NCBI RefSeq assembly: GCF_009834185.1
Contig: NZ_CP047173.1
Coordinates: 1,426,001-1,490,000, forward strand
Direction: 5' to 3'
Source: Rathayibacter sp. VKM Ac-2760
GTDB lineage: Bacteria; Actinomycetota; Actinomycetes; Actinomycetales; Microbacteriaceae
Length of the DNA: 64,000 nt
The translations under genes were made by a program, and so were the position numbers. The notes below the pieces were generated by a model. It did not search any database, was not told where the DNA came from, and saw nothing but the letters and a program-made list of their open reading frames with translations. The stretch's first letter is position 1, and the number at the start of each line of letters is the position of its first letter. Of the stretch, positions 24,320-33,514 are shown one piece after another.

Positions 24320-25762
24320 AGGTGCAGGGCGGCGTAGCTGCGCCAGGGGGACCAGGGGCGGGAGGAGTCGGCGAGGGCTCGAGGGGTCGAGGGGAGACCG
24401 AGGGCCGCGGCGCCGCGGCGGACGGGACCGTCGTCGGCGAGCAGCACGTCCGGGTCGCCGGTGATCCGTGCCGCGACGGAGCCGGCGGCCACCGGATCGA
24501 TGCCGTCCACGGCGAGCAGGCGTTCCAGCAACTCCTCGCGACTCGCGCCGGCGTCGAGCCGCAGCTCGCCGGCGGCGAGGAGCGCGGCGACGCGGAGGAC
24601 GGTCCCGACTCCGCGAGCGCCTGCCAGCGGCTCCGCGCCGCGGTCGGCGATCGCCGCGGGCGAGGAAGGCGCGGGTGATCGCCCCACTCGCGAGCGCGGC
24701 GGGCAGCGGCTCGCCGAGGGCCGCGACCAGCCGGGTCAGCGCCGCGCGGGCCGCGACCGGAGCACCGCGCCCGATCAGCGTGCGGAGCAGGGTCTCCGCC
24801 GGGTCGACGGAGCCCGGCAGGCGGATCCCGGGCCTCGCGGCGACGAGCGGAGCGAGCACCGGATCCGCCGCGAGCGCCTCGTCGATCGCCGCGGAGTCGG
24901 CGTCGAGGTCGAGCAGACGGCGCACCCGCGCGACCAGCGGGCCGACGTCGGCGACGGAGGCGAGCGTCGCAGTGCAGCGCACCGCGTCGCCGTCGAGCTC
25001 GAGCCGGGCGATCGCCGGGCCGCCGGGCAGCGCGAGCGAGCGGGCGTACCGGTCCGGCCCTGCCTCCTCGACCCCCGGCAGGGCGGTGCCCCCGAGCGCG
25101 GTGAGCACGCCCGCGTCGAACGGCGCCCGCACCGGCAGGCGCAGCTCGAGCGTCGTCGCGCCCGCCTGCACGGCCGCCGCCGAGCGGTCGCCGCGGGTCG
25201 AGGCGCGCACGGCGCTGGGGCTGCGCTCGTACACCTCCTGGATCGTCGCGTTGAACTGCCGGATGCTCGCGAAGCCCGCCGCGAACGCCACCTCCGACAC
25301 CGGCAGCTCGGTGCCGGTGAGCAGCAGCCGGGCCGTCTGCGCGCGCTGGGCCCTGGCCAGGGCGAGCGGAGGCGCGCCGAGCTCGTCGCGCAGGATCCGG
25401 CCGAGCTGGCGGGTGCCGTAGCCGAGTCGTGCGGCGAGCCCGGCGACACCCTCGCGGTCGACCACCCCGTCGCCGATCAGCCGCATCGCCCGGGCGGCGG
25501 TGTCGTCGCGGAGGTTCCACTCCGGCGAGCCGGGCACGGCGTCCGGCAGGCAGCGCTTGCACGCGCGCAGCCCCGCCTCGTGCGCGGCGGCCGCGGTCGG
25601 ATAGAAGCGGACGTTGCCGGGCCGCGGAGTCGCGGCGGGGCAGCTCGGGCGGCAGTAGATGCCGGTCGAGTGCACGCCGGTGAGGAAGCGGCCGTCGAAG
25701 CGGGAGTCGCGCGAGGCGACCGCGCGGTAGCGCTGCTCGAAGAGCGGGTCGACGTCCGTCAT
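24298..25762 (-). pseudogene. Ada/AlkA-type DNA-3-methyladenine glycosylase, frameshifted in the glycosylase domain
   Basis: A fusion of an Ada-type zinc domain (four Cys in STGIYCRPSCPAA and GLRACKRCLPDA), an AraC helix-turn-helix (LPVSEVAFAAGFASIRQFNA) and an AlkA base-excision glycosylase. The frame breaks near 24672: after AITRAF the protein continues in another frame as SPAAIADRGAEPLAGARG. A 2-nt deletion in a C run explains this. The probable catalytic Asp is in VLLADDGPVRRGA. The C-terminus reads YAALHLSARCHL, where SARCHL and the stop come from a palindromic repeat. It is expected to repair alkylated bases and sense alkyl damage if the frame is intact in the cell. Confidence 0.85.
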
Positions 25763-25852
25763 GCTCCGAGCCTCGCACGGCACGCGGCCGCTCGATCGCG
25801 GGAATCGGACACGGCCGCTGTCAACCGCCGGTCCGGCGGCCCGCCGGTGCCC

Positions 25853-25858
25853 TACTCT
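25853..25858 (+). promoter_or_regulatory. -10 box of the PrsW gene
   Basis: TACTCT, 8 nt before the ATG at 25867. A leaderless start is likely. Confidence 0.5.
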
Positions 25859-25866
25859 CGGTCCCC

Positions 25867-26982
25867 ATGAGCGTCTACCCGCCGCCCCCGCCCGCCCGGC
25901 CCTCGATCGTCCCGACCGTGCTGGGCGCGATCGGCGTCGCGCTGCTCGGCGTGCTGCTGCTCCTCGTGCTCGCCTACGTCGTGTCGGGTCTCGGCGCGAC
26001 CGCCGCGGGGATCTGCGCGGTCGTCGCCCTGGTGCCGCTGCTGATCGTGCTCGCGGGCGTCCGCTGGGTCGACCGCTGGGAGCCGGAGGCGCCGCTCGGG
26101 CTGTGGTTCGCGTTCCTCTGGGGCGCGGCGGGCTCCGTGGCGATCTCGCTCCTGGTCGACCTCGGCGTGCAGATCGCGGTCTACGCGACCGGGGCGCAGC
26201 CGAGCGAGTCGGACTTCGTCGGCGCGGTGATCCAGGCGCCGATCGTCGAGGAGTCGGCCAAGGGGCTCGGCGTGCTGCTGATCCTGCTGATCTGGCGCCG
26301 GAGCTTCGACGGACCGGTCGACGGCATCGTCTACGCGGCGGTCGTCGCCTCCGGATTCGCCTTCGTCGAGAACATCCTCTACTTCGGCAGCGCGCTGGTG
26401 GAGGGCGGGCTCGGCTCGCTGGCCGTCACCTTCTTCCTCCGCGGCGTGCTCTCGCCGTTCGCGCACGTGCTCTTCACCGCCTGCTTCGGCGCCGCACTCG
26501 GTGTCGCGATGAACCGCCCGCCCGCCGCGCGCCTGCCGATCGCGCTGCTCGGCCTGGCGCTCGCCGCTTTCCTGCACGCGCTCTGGAACGGCTCGTCGTT
26601 CCTCGTCGCCGACTGGTTCGGCTTCTACGGCGTGGTGCAGGTGCCGCTGTTCGTCGTCGCGGTGGTGATCGTCTCGCTGCTGCGCCGGCAGGAGCGGCGG
26701 GTCACCCTGGAGCGGCTCGGCGACTACGCCGCGGCCGGCTGGCTCTCGCCGACCGAGGTGCGGATGATCGGCACGGCCGAGGGGCGCCGCACCGCCGCGC
26801 GCTGGGCCCGGGTGGCCGGCGGCGACCGGCCGCGGGCGATGCGCGGCTTCATCCGCTCGGCGACGCGGCTCGCCCACGTGGGTCAGCAGCAGCTGGCCGG
26901 GCGCGGTGGGCGCGGGGCGGTGCTCGACGAGCGGGTGCTGCTGGACGAGCTGGTGGCGCGCCGCGCCGCGCTGACCGGCTGA
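25867..26982 (+). CDS. PrsW family intramembrane metalloprotease
   Basis: A 371-residue polytopic protein of the CPBP/PrsW group. The Pro-rich start (YPPPPPARPS) is followed by eight or so hydrophobic segments. Catalytic landmarks are EESAK (Glu 128/129), FAFVENILY (Glu 168) and two His-containing helices (FAHVLFTACFG near 200 and FLHALWNG near 235). PrsW in Bacillus cleaves the anti-sigma factor RsiW; no such partner is adjacent here. The soluble C-terminal tail of about 110 basic residues is longer than the core needs. An alpha/beta hydrolase gene follows 26 nt downstream. Confidence 0.88.
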   Translation: MSVYPPPPPARPSIVPTVLGAIGVALLGVLLLLVLAYVVSGLGATAAGICAVVALVPLLIVLAGVRWVDRWEPEAPLGLWFAFLWGAAGSVAISLLVDLGVQIAVYATGAQPSESDFVGAVIQAPIVEESAKGLGVLLILLIWRRSFDGPVDGIVYAAVVASGFAFVENILYFGSALVEGGLGSLAVTFFLRGVLSPFAHVLFTACFGAALGVAMNRPPAARLPIALLGLALAAFLHALWNGSSFLVADWFGFYGVVQVPLFVVAVVIVSLLRRQERRVTLERLGDYAAAGWLSPTEVRMIGTAEGRRTAARWARVAGGDRPRAMRGFIRSATRLAHVGQQQLAGRGGRGAVLDERVLLDELVARRAALTG

Positions 26983-27008
26983 CCACGGGGAACGAAGGGA
27001 GTCGCCGA

Positions 27009-27827
27009 GTGCGCAGCATCGAGGTCGGGACCGCCGACGGGGGAGTCCTCCGCGTCCACGACAGCGCCGGCCCGGGCCGGCCGCTGCTCTGGCAGCACGG
27101 CTCCCCGCAGACCGGGGCGCTGCTGGCGCCCGTGCTGCGGGCCGCCCGCGAGCGCGGACTCCGGCTGCTCTCCTACGGCCGGCCGGGCTACGGCGGCTCG
27201 ACCGCCCGGCCGGGTCGCGACGTGGCCTCGGCGGCGGAGGACGTCCGCGCCGTCCTCGACGCACTCGGCCTCGACCGGATCCTGACGGCCGGCGCCTCGG
27301 GCGGTGGACCGCACGCCCTGGCCTGCGGCGCCCTGCTCGCCGACCGGGTCGACGGCGTGCTGGCGCTCGCCTCACCCGCGCCGGACGACGGCGGCCCCGA
27401 GTGGCTCGCCGGCATGGCGGCGCCGGGCGGGCTCGCCTCCGCGCGGGAGGGCCGCGATTCGCGCGCCCGCTTCGCCGAGACGGACGAGTTCGATCCCGCG
27501 TCGTTCGTCCCGGCGGACGACGAGGCGCTCGAGGGCGAGTGGGCGGCGCTCGGCGAGGACGTCGCGCGCTCCGAGGAGTGGGGCGACGGCGGCCTGATCG
27601 ACGACGACGTCGCCTTCGCGCGGCCCTGGGGCGTCGACCTCGCGGCGGTGCGCTGCCCGGTCGTCCTGGTGCAGGGCGGCCTCGACCGGGTGATCCCGCC
27701 GCACCACGCCCGCAGGCTGCGCGCGCTCCTCCCGAGCGCCGAGCTGCACGAGCACCCGGGCGACGGCCACGTCTCGGTGCTGCGGCGGTTGCCCGAGGCG
27801 CTCGACCGGCTGCTCGCAGTGAGCTGA
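27009..27827 (+). CDS. Alpha/beta hydrolase
   Basis: A 272-residue alpha/beta-hydrolase starting at a GTG. The oxyanion HG is in LLWQHGSPQTG, then LSYGRPGYGGST, the nucleophile elbow GASGGGP (Ser in GxSxG), the acid in VQGGLDRVIPPHH and the His in PGDGHVSVL. It follows the PrsW gene closely with an AACGAAGGGAG ribosome site, so co-transcription is likely. The substrate is unknown. Confidence 0.85.
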   Translation: MRSIEVGTADGGVLRVHDSAGPGRPLLWQHGSPQTGALLAPVLRAARERGLRLLSYGRPGYGGSTARPGRDVASAAEDVRAVLDALGLDRILTAGASGGGPHALACGALLADRVDGVLALASPAPDDGGPEWLAGMAAPGGLASAREGRDSRARFAETDEFDPASFVPADDEALEGEWAALGEDVARSEEWGDGGLIDDDVAFARPWGVDLAAVRCPVVLVQGGLDRVIPPHHARRLRALLPSAELHEHPGDGHVSVLRRLPEALDRLLAVS

Positions 27828-27849
27828 GGCGACGGCGGCCGCCGCCTGG

Positions 27850-29118
27850 TCAGCTCGGCTGCACCGCGACCTCGGGGTCGGTCGCCGTCCGCCTCGCCCG
27901 CAGTCGTTCCGCGGCGCGGCGGCGGAGATCCGCGAACGCGACGACGCCGGAGGCGAGGCACAGCGCCGCCACGGCCGGTGCGACCAGGTCGATCGCCGCC
28001 TCCAGCCCGAGCGCCGTCGCCACGGCTCCCGCGGCGACCGCGGTGATGGCCTGCGCGAGGTAGCTCAGAAGGTAGACGGCCGAGATCATCGAGCCGCGGT
28101 GCTCGGGCGGCGCCGCCTGCCCGACCAGTGCGAGCCCGCCCGAGAAGCTGAGCGAGTAGCCGACGCCGCCGACGATCATGAAGGCGACGAACAGCACGAG
28201 CGAGCCGCTCGCCGCCGTCCACTCCATCAGCGCGAGACCGGCGATCGCGACCACGGCGCCGGCGATGATCGCGAGATGCGCGTGCACCCGCTGGATCGCC
28301 AGGGCGGTGAGACCGATCACGACCGACGACAGCGCGAGCACCGCGCCGATCACGAGCAGATCGGTCGTGCCGGTGAGCTCCCGCGCCATCTGCGCGCCGA
28401 GGGAGAGCACGAGGGCGCCGACCGCGTAGGCGACCGAGACGGCGAGCGTCGCTCCGGCGTACGCGCTCCGCAGACCCGCGGGCACGGTGGGCAGGCGCGG
28501 GCGCCAGCGGGCACCCGGGACCGGGCGGTCGTCGCGACCGAGGGCCAGCAGGACGAGCGTGACCGCGCCGACCAGCCCCAGGACCCAGTAGCTCAGCTGC
28601 AGGGGCAGCGGCGCGTACTGCGCCAGGGCTCCCGAGAGCAGGAGCGACAGGGTGAGCCCCGCGGCGGTCGACACGGTCGTCAGCGACGAGGGGAGCCGCG
28701 GGTTGGCCGACACGTTGTTGTCGACGAGGGAGGCGCTCGCCGCGCTGAGCGCGAGCGCCGTCCCGACGCCCTGCATCGCCCGGCCGAGATAGAGCAGCGC
28801 GACGCCGTCCGCGAGCGAGAAGACGAGCGCCGAGAGCGCGATCAGGGCGATGCCCAGCAGCATCGTCCGCCGCCGCCCGATGACGTCGGAGAGCCCGCCG
28901 ACGAGGAGCAGCGCGAGCAGCAGCGCGACGGGATAGGCGCCGAAGACCGAGGTGATGACGACGGGGGAGAGTCCCCACTCCGCCGCGTAGCTGGGGTAAA
29001 GCACGGAGGGCGCGCCGCTGGACCAGAGGCACAGGGCCAGCACGAGCGTCGAGACCCAGAAGGCGCCTCGCCGCCCGAAGCGCGCGGGAGGGCGGAGGAC
29101 GGTCCGGGGAGTCGGCAT
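27850..29118 (-). CDS. MFS transporter
   Basis: A 422-residue major facilitator with twelve predicted helices. The motif A loop is visible as GGLSDVIGRRRTML after helix 2. Motif LYLGRAMQGVGTALALSAA in helix 4-5 resembles drug:H+ antiporters. It is divergent from an HxlR regulator, and a perfect CTTGG-N5-CCAAG dyad lies between their promoters, so it is probably repressed by HxlR and induced by a small toxic compound. A TAGCGT box 7 nt upstream of the ATG suggests a leaderless mRNA. Confidence 0.9.
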   Translation of the reverse strand: MPTPRTVLRPPARFGRRGAFWVSTLVLALCLWSSGAPSVLYPSYAAEWGLSPVVITSVFGAYPVALLLALLLVGGLSDVIGRRRTMLLGIALIALSALVFSLADGVALLYLGRAMQGVGTALALSAASASLVDNNVSANPRLPSSLTTVSTAAGLTLSLLLSGALAQYAPLPLQLSYWVLGLVGAVTLVLLALGRDDRPVPGARWRPRLPTVPAGLRSAYAGATLAVSVAYAVGALVLSLGAQMARELTGTTDLLVIGAVLALSSVVIGLTALAIQRVHAHLAIIAGAVVAIAGLALMEWTAASGSLVLFVAFMIVGGVGYSLSFSGGLALVGQAAPPEHRGSMISAVYLLSYLAQAITAVAAGAVATALGLEAAIDLVAPAVAALCLASGVVAFADLRRRAAERLRARRTATDPEVAVQPS

Positions 29119-29125
29119 GGCGGCC

Positions 29126-29131
29126 ACGCTA
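29126..29131 (-). promoter_or_regulatory. -10 box of the MFS gene
   Basis: TAGCGT on the minus strand, 7 nt before the ATG at 29118. Confidence 0.55.
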
Positions 29132-29139
29132 GTGCCCTG

Positions 29140-29156
29140 GCTTGGAAAAACCAAGC
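29140..29156. promoter_or_regulatory. Candidate HxlR operator in the divergent promoter
   Basis: The perfect dyad GCTTGG-AAAAA-CCAAGC lies between the two -10 boxes, where it would cover the -35 region of both genes. Its A/T-rich centre stands out in the GC-rich context. HxlR-type proteins bind such dyads as dimers. Confidence 0.6.
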
Positions 29157-29166
29157 GAGCCTGCGA

Positions 29167-29172
29167 TAGTCT
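29167..29172 (+). promoter_or_regulatory. -10 box of the HxlR gene
   Basis: TAGTCT, 6 nt before the GTG at 29179. The mRNA is probably leaderless. Confidence 0.55.
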
Positions 29173-29178
29173 CGACAC

Positions 29179-29676
29179 GTGCCCGCCACCGCCCGCCTCC
29201 CCGTCGACGTCGACAGCGACCGGGCCGAGCGCTGCTCGGTCGCCCGATCCCTCGAGCTCCTCGGCGAGCGCTGGAGCCTGCTGATCATCCGGGAGGCGCT
29301 GCGCGGAGCGAGCACCTACTCCGAGTTCCGCGAGCGGCTCGGTGTGCCGAGCGACGTGCTCTCGGCGCGGCTGCGCACCCTCACCGAGGCCGGGATCTTC
29401 GCCAAGGTCCCCTACCGGCCGGAAGGAGCGCGCGAGCGCTCCCGCTACGAGCTCACCGAGCAGGGCCGCGCGCTGAAGCTCGTGCTCGTCGCGCTCGCGC
29501 AGTGGGGCGATGAGAACCGTCCGCTGCCGCAGGGTGCGAGCTCGATCCCGGCCGACGCCGACTCGGGCGAGCGGCTCGAGCTCGCCTTCGTCGACCGGGA
29601 GGGCCGCCGGTCGCCTCTCGAGCGCGTCCGGATCGTGCCCGGCCCCGCCGCCCGGTCGACCTGGAAGAGTCTCTGA
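29179..29676 (+). CDS. HxlR family transcriptional regulator
   Basis: A 165-residue winged-helix regulator. The HxlR signature runs from CSVARSLELLGERWSLLIIR through FRERLGVPSDVLSARLRTLTE to RYELTEQGRALKLVLVALAQW. The single Cys in the opening ERCSVAR can be redox-sensing in some family members. The final 45 residues extend beyond the usual domain. Divergent organisation with an MFS exporter and a shared dyad indicates a local repressor of efflux. Confidence 0.9.
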   Translation: MPATARLPVDVDSDRAERCSVARSLELLGERWSLLIIREALRGASTYSEFRERLGVPSDVLSARLRTLTEAGIFAKVPYRPEGARERSRYELTEQGRALKLVLVALAQWGDENRPLPQGASSIPADADSGERLELAFVDREGRRSPLERVRIVPGPAARSTWKSL

Positions 29677-29703
29677 GCCGAGCGTCCCGGCCGAGGGCGG
29701 TCC

Positions 29704-30486
29704 TCAGGCCGCGCGCAGCACCCGGCGCTCGCCGGCGGTCACCGCGACGCCGAGGCGGTTCTGCGCGGGCGGCAGCGGGCAGTTGTAGTGCGGCGAGAAC
29801 CCGCACGGCGGGATGTACGCGCGGTTGAAGTCGAGCAGCACCGGGCCGGGCGTGCCGGCGTCGGCGGCGCCGCCGAGGCGCTGCACGACGAGGAAGCGGC
29901 CGACCGGGTAGCTGCGCAGCGCCGGATCCTCGCTGCGGTTGGTCGGGTCGCCGAACGGGACGAGCAGGGTGCCGCCGTCGTCGAACGCGGCGACCGTGTA
30001 CTCGTGCGCCCGGCCGTCGTCGACGAGGGAGAAGGTGATGTCGCCGGGGACGACCAGGTCGCGGGTCGCGCCGTTGTCGCGCAGGTGCTCGAACGGGATC
30101 GTCCGCGCGTCGTCGACGGGCTCGAACCAGGCCTCGAGCACCCAGGCCGCATCGAAGGGGAACGTCTCGATCGCGTCGAACGAGCGGATGCCCTCCGAGG
30201 CGGCGTCCCAGACGCGGTAGCCGTACTCCTCCTCGCCGGTGTCGAGGCTCGGGCGGCGCATGCGGGTGAGCGTCGCGGTCGGTCCGTGGCCGGCCAGCAC
30301 GGCCGCGTCGTCGACGCTCTCGCCGGCGTCGAGCCAGCGGGTCTCGACCAGGGCGAGGTCGCCGCGCGGGCCGGTGACCCGCTCGGCGCGGCGCGCGAGC
30401 CACGACTCCCAGCCGGCGCGCGCCGACTCGGTGATGTCGATCGAGGCGCGGGAGGGGGCGGTGGCACTGCTGCTCGTCGAAGGCAT
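29704..30486 (-). CDS. DUF1684 domain-containing protein
   Basis: A 260-residue soluble protein of the DUF1684 family. The conserved C-terminal region is clear: LLVPFGDPTNRSE, then LVVQRL, VLLDFNRAYIPPCGFSPHYNCPLPPAQNRL with two conserved Cys, and a final strand. Members are widespread in actinobacteria and sometimes described as fold-related to pyridoxamine oxidase partners; no activity is established. The ATG at 30486 is preferred because upstream codons are Arg-rich shadow sequence. Confidence 0.85.
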   Translation of the reverse strand: MPSTSSSATAPSRASIDITESARAGWESWLARRAERVTGPRGDLALVETRWLDAGESVDDAAVLAGHGPTATLTRMRRPSLDTGEEEYGYRVWDAASEGIRSFDAIETFPFDAAWVLEAWFEPVDDARTIPFEHLRDNGATRDLVVPGDITFSLVDDGRAHEYTVAAFDDGGTLLVPFGDPTNRSEDPALRSYPVGRFLVVQRLGGAADAGTPGPVLLDFNRAYIPPCGFSPHYNCPLPPAQNRLGVAVTAGERRVLRAA

Positions 30487-30819
30487 GCAGCGTGCAACGC
30501 GGTGGGTGTCGCTTCTCTTCCCGCGCGGGTCCGAGGAGATCGGCGCCTGAGAACGGCCGTTAAAGACCTCGACGCCCTGCGGCAGCGGCAGGGCCGGCTG
30601 CTCTGACGGGGCGTCGAGCTCTTCTTGACCGACAGCATGCGCCTCCCGGCGGCCGTCCGCAAGAGGGCGGCGCCGTTCGCCCACGGCGAGTCGCGAGAAG
30701 CCCTGTCGCGCCGGTCGGCACCCGAGCGGTCGTTAGACTGGACCGCCTGTTTTCGACGGTCCCCGGAGCGCATCCGCCTCCCGCCCGAGACCGCGGAGCA
30801 GGCGCGGAAGGGGCGCACG
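30487..30819. other. 333-nt intergenic region before helD
   Basis: This divergent region holds a large dyad (CTCGACGCCC at 30568-30577 with its complement at 30609-30618, and a nested GCAGC/GCTGC pair) and a TAGACT -10 box at 30734-30739. That leaves about 75 nt of leader before the helD ATG. I found no ORF worth reporting. Confidence 0.5.
30734..30739 (+). promoter_or_regulatory. -10 box of helD
   Basis: TAGACT about 80 nt before the ATG at 30820. Confidence 0.45.
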
Positions 30820-33057
30820 ATGACGGACAGCGACACGATCCTCGAGTCCGAGCTGTCGCGCGAGCGCGCGTACGTGGCGGGGCTCTACGCCCGCCTCGAC
30901 GAGCTGATCGCGCAGGCCAGGGAGGCGCTCGACTCGGTCCGGATCGAGAGCGTCGGCGGCAACCACCAGAGCCGCTCCGAGCGCGACGCGTTCGCGCGGC
31001 TCTACGAGGACCGCATCCGCTCGCTCTCCGGCGCCGACGACCGCCTCGCCTTCGGCCGGCTCACGCTCGCCGACGCCGAGACCGAGCACCGCTACATCGG
31101 CCGCATCGGCCTCCGCGACGACGAGCAGGACACGCTGCTGCTCGACTGGCGCGCCCCGCAGTCCGCCGCCTTCTACCAGGCCACCGCCGCCCGCCCGATG
31201 GGCACGCGGGCCCGCCGGCACCTGACCACCCGCGGCCGGGAGGTCCTCCGCTTCGAGGACGAGGTCTTCGACGAGGAGCTGCTGCGCGAGGGCACGGCGC
31301 TCCAGGGCGAGGGTGCGCTGATGGCCGCCCTCGGCGCCCAGCGCACCGGCCGGATGCACGACATCGTCGCCACGATCCAGAGCGAGCAGGACCGCATCAT
31401 CCGCTCCGAGCTGCGCGGCGTGCTCGTCGTGCAGGGCGGACCCGGCACCGGCAAGACCGCGGTCGCCCTGCACCGCGCCGCCTACCTGCTCTACTCGCAC
31501 CGCGACCGCATCGCCTCCTCCGGCGTGCTCGTCGTCGGGCCCTCCCGCTCGTTCCTGCGCTACATCGAGGCGGTGCTGCCCTCGCTCGGCGAGACCGGCG
31601 TCGTGCTCTCCACCCTCGGCCAGCTCTACCCAAGTCTCGACCTGGTCGAGGAGGACCGGCCCGCGGTCGCCCGGGTGAAGGGCTCCGCGCGGATGGCCGA
31701 GCTGCTCAAGCGCGCCGTCCGCTCGCGCCAGGCCGTCCCGGCCGAGACGCTGATCCTCGACGTCAACGGTGAGAAGCTGCGCCTCGAGCCGCACGAGGTG
31801 GAGCGGGCCATCACCCGCGCGCGCGACTCCCGGAAGCCGCACAACGTGGCCCGGGTGACCTTCGTGAAGGCGATGATCACCCATCTCACCCGGCAGCTCG
31901 CCGACCAGCTCCGCAGCCACGGCAACACCGTCGACGAGGCCGACGAGGCCGTCCTGCGGGAGGACGTGCGCACCGCCTACGACGTCCGCGTCGCGCTCAA
32001 CACGGCGTGGATCCCGCTCACCCCCGAGAAGCTGCTCCAGGACCTCTTCGCCCGGCCGAACTGGTTCGCCTCGCTCACCCCGCGCTGGACACCGGAGCAG
32101 CGCGCCCTGCTCCGCCGCGACCGCGACGCCGCCTTCACCGTCTCGGACGTGCCGCTGCTCGACGAGGCCGCCGAGCTGGTCGGCGCCTACGACGACCACG
32201 CCGACGCGGAGAAGAAGGCCGAGAAGGAGCAGCGCCGCCGCGACATCGAGAACGCCGAGGCGGCCATCCGCAACATGGGCGTCGACGGCCTGGTCAACGC
32301 GAAGGACCTCGCCGCCGGCTTCGCCGAGCGCGCCGGCGTCGGCACCACCGCCGAGCGCGCGGCGGCCGACCGCTCCTGGACCTACGGCCACGTCGTGGTC
32401 GACGAGGCGCAGGAGCTCTCACCGATGCAGTGGCGGGTGCTGCTGCGCCGCTGCCCGATGCGCTCGTTCACGATCGTCGGCGACGTCGCCCAGGCCTCCG
32501 GAGCCTCGGCCGCGTCGAGCTGGGACGCCGCGCTCCGCGACACCTTCGGCCGCCAGGGCCGCGACGGCGAGGCCGCGCCGTGGCGCCTCGAGGAGCTGAC
32601 GGTGAACTACCGCACGCCCGCGCAGATCGTCGCCTACGCCGAGCGCACGGCCCGCGAGAACGGGCTCGAGATCACCCCGGGCGAGGCGGTGCGCTCCACG
32701 GAGTGGCCCGTCCGCACCGTGCGCGACCGCGGCGACGCGGCGCTCGCCGACCGGGTGCTCGCCGTCGTCCTGGAGGACCGTGCGATCGGGGACGGCACGC
32801 TCGCCGTGATCGCCCCCGACGACGAGCTCGACGCGATCACCGCGCGGCTGGAGACGGAGCTCGGCCGCGAGGTCGGCCGCGGCTCCCGCGGGCTCGACCG
32901 GCCGGTCGCCGTGCTGTCGACGGCCGACGCGAAGGGGCTCGAGTTCGACTCCGTCGTCATCGCCCGGCCGCGGCTGATCGCCGCGGAGGAGCGCGGCGCC
33001 GCCTCGCTCTACGTCGCGATGACCCGGCCGACGCAGCGCCTGACCCTGGTGGAGTGA
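30820..33057 (+). CDS. helD: HelD-type RNA polymerase-associated helicase
   Basis: A 745-residue superfamily 1 (UvrD/Rep-like) ATPase of the actinobacterial HelD group. The N-terminal coiled-coil (ESELSRERAYVAGLYARLDEL) is followed by Walker A GGPGTGKT at 206-213. VVDEAQELSPMQW (motif II), IVGDVAQASG, ELTVNYRTPAQIV (motif IV) and SLYVAMTRPTQRL (motif VI) follow. HelD proteins enter the RNA polymerase channels and release stalled or rifamycin-bound enzyme; the sequence supports membership, and the role is taken from the family. It stands alone with its own promoter. Confidence 0.9.
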   Translation: MTDSDTILESELSRERAYVAGLYARLDELIAQAREALDSVRIESVGGNHQSRSERDAFARLYEDRIRSLSGADDRLAFGRLTLADAETEHRYIGRIGLRDDEQDTLLLDWRAPQSAAFYQATAARPMGTRARRHLTTRGREVLRFEDEVFDEELLREGTALQGEGALMAALGAQRTGRMHDIVATIQSEQDRIIRSELRGVLVVQGGPGTGKTAVALHRAAYLLYSHRDRIASSGVLVVGPSRSFLRYIEAVLPSLGETGVVLSTLGQLYPSLDLVEEDRPAVARVKGSARMAELLKRAVRSRQAVPAETLILDVNGEKLRLEPHEVERAITRARDSRKPHNVARVTFVKAMITHLTRQLADQLRSHGNTVDEADEAVLREDVRTAYDVRVALNTAWIPLTPEKLLQDLFARPNWFASLTPRWTPEQRALLRRDRDAAFTVSDVPLLDEAAELVGAYDDHADAEKKAEKEQRRRDIENAEAAIRNMGVDGLVNAKDLAAGFAERAGVGTTAERAAADRSWTYGHVVVDEAQELSPMQWRVLLRRCPMRSFTIVGDVAQASGASAASSWDAALRDTFGRQGRDGEAAPWRLEELTVNYRTPAQIVAYAERTARENGLEITPGEAVRSTEWPVRTVRDRGDAALADRVLAVVLEDRAIGDGTLAVIAPDDELDAITARLETELGREVGRGSRGLDRPVAVLSTADAKGLEFDSVVIARPRLIAAEERGAASLYVAMTRPTQRLTLVE

Positions 33058-33108
33058 GCGGCCCGGTCGGGGGAGCGGGGCCGGATCGAGTGTCCAGGGC
33101 GTCCCTCC

Positions 33109-33114
33109 TAGGAT
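33109..33114 (+). promoter_or_regulatory. -10 box of the FKBP gene
   Basis: TAGGAT, 7 nt before the ATG at 33122. Confidence 0.55.
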
Positions 33115-33121
33115 GGAGAGC

Positions 33122-33496
33122 ATGAGCAGCGAGAACCTGACCAAGCCCGAGCTCGACGCCCCCGACGGCCCGGCCCCCGACACCCTCGTCGTCGAGGACC
33201 TCGTCATCGGCGACGGCGCCGAGGCCCAGCCCGGCTCCACCGTCGACGTGCACTACCTCGGCGTCGAGTACGACACCGGCGAGGAGTTCGACTCCTCCTG
33301 GAGCCGCAACCAGTCGATCAACTTCCCCCTGAACAACCTCATCCGCGCCTGGCAGCAGGGCATCCCCGGCATGAAGGTCGGCGGCCGCCGCAAGCTGGTC
33401 TGCCCGCCCGCCCTCGCCTACGGCCCCGCCGGCGGCGGCCACCCCCTCTCCGGCAAGACCCTGATCTTCGTGATCGACCTTCTCGGCACGAAGTAA
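33122..33496 (+). CDS. FKBP-type peptidyl-prolyl cis-trans isomerase
   Basis: A 124-residue cytoplasmic single-domain FKBP. Conserved elements are VHYLGVEYDTGEEFDSSWSR, then INFPLNNLIRAWQQGIPGMKVGGRRKL with the active-site Trp, and ALAYGPAGGGHP. No signal peptide is present. It accelerates proline isomerisation in folding proteins. Transcription appears leaderless from a TAGGAT box, and a strong hairpin downstream would terminate it. Confidence 0.93.
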   Translation: MSSENLTKPELDAPDGPAPDTLVVEDLVIGDGAEAQPGSTVDVHYLGVEYDTGEEFDSSWSRNQSINFPLNNLIRAWQQGIPGMKVGGRRKLVCPPALAYGPAGGGHPLSGKTLIFVIDLLGTK

Positions 33497-33514
33497 CCCG
33501 CCGGTCGGGCCCAC

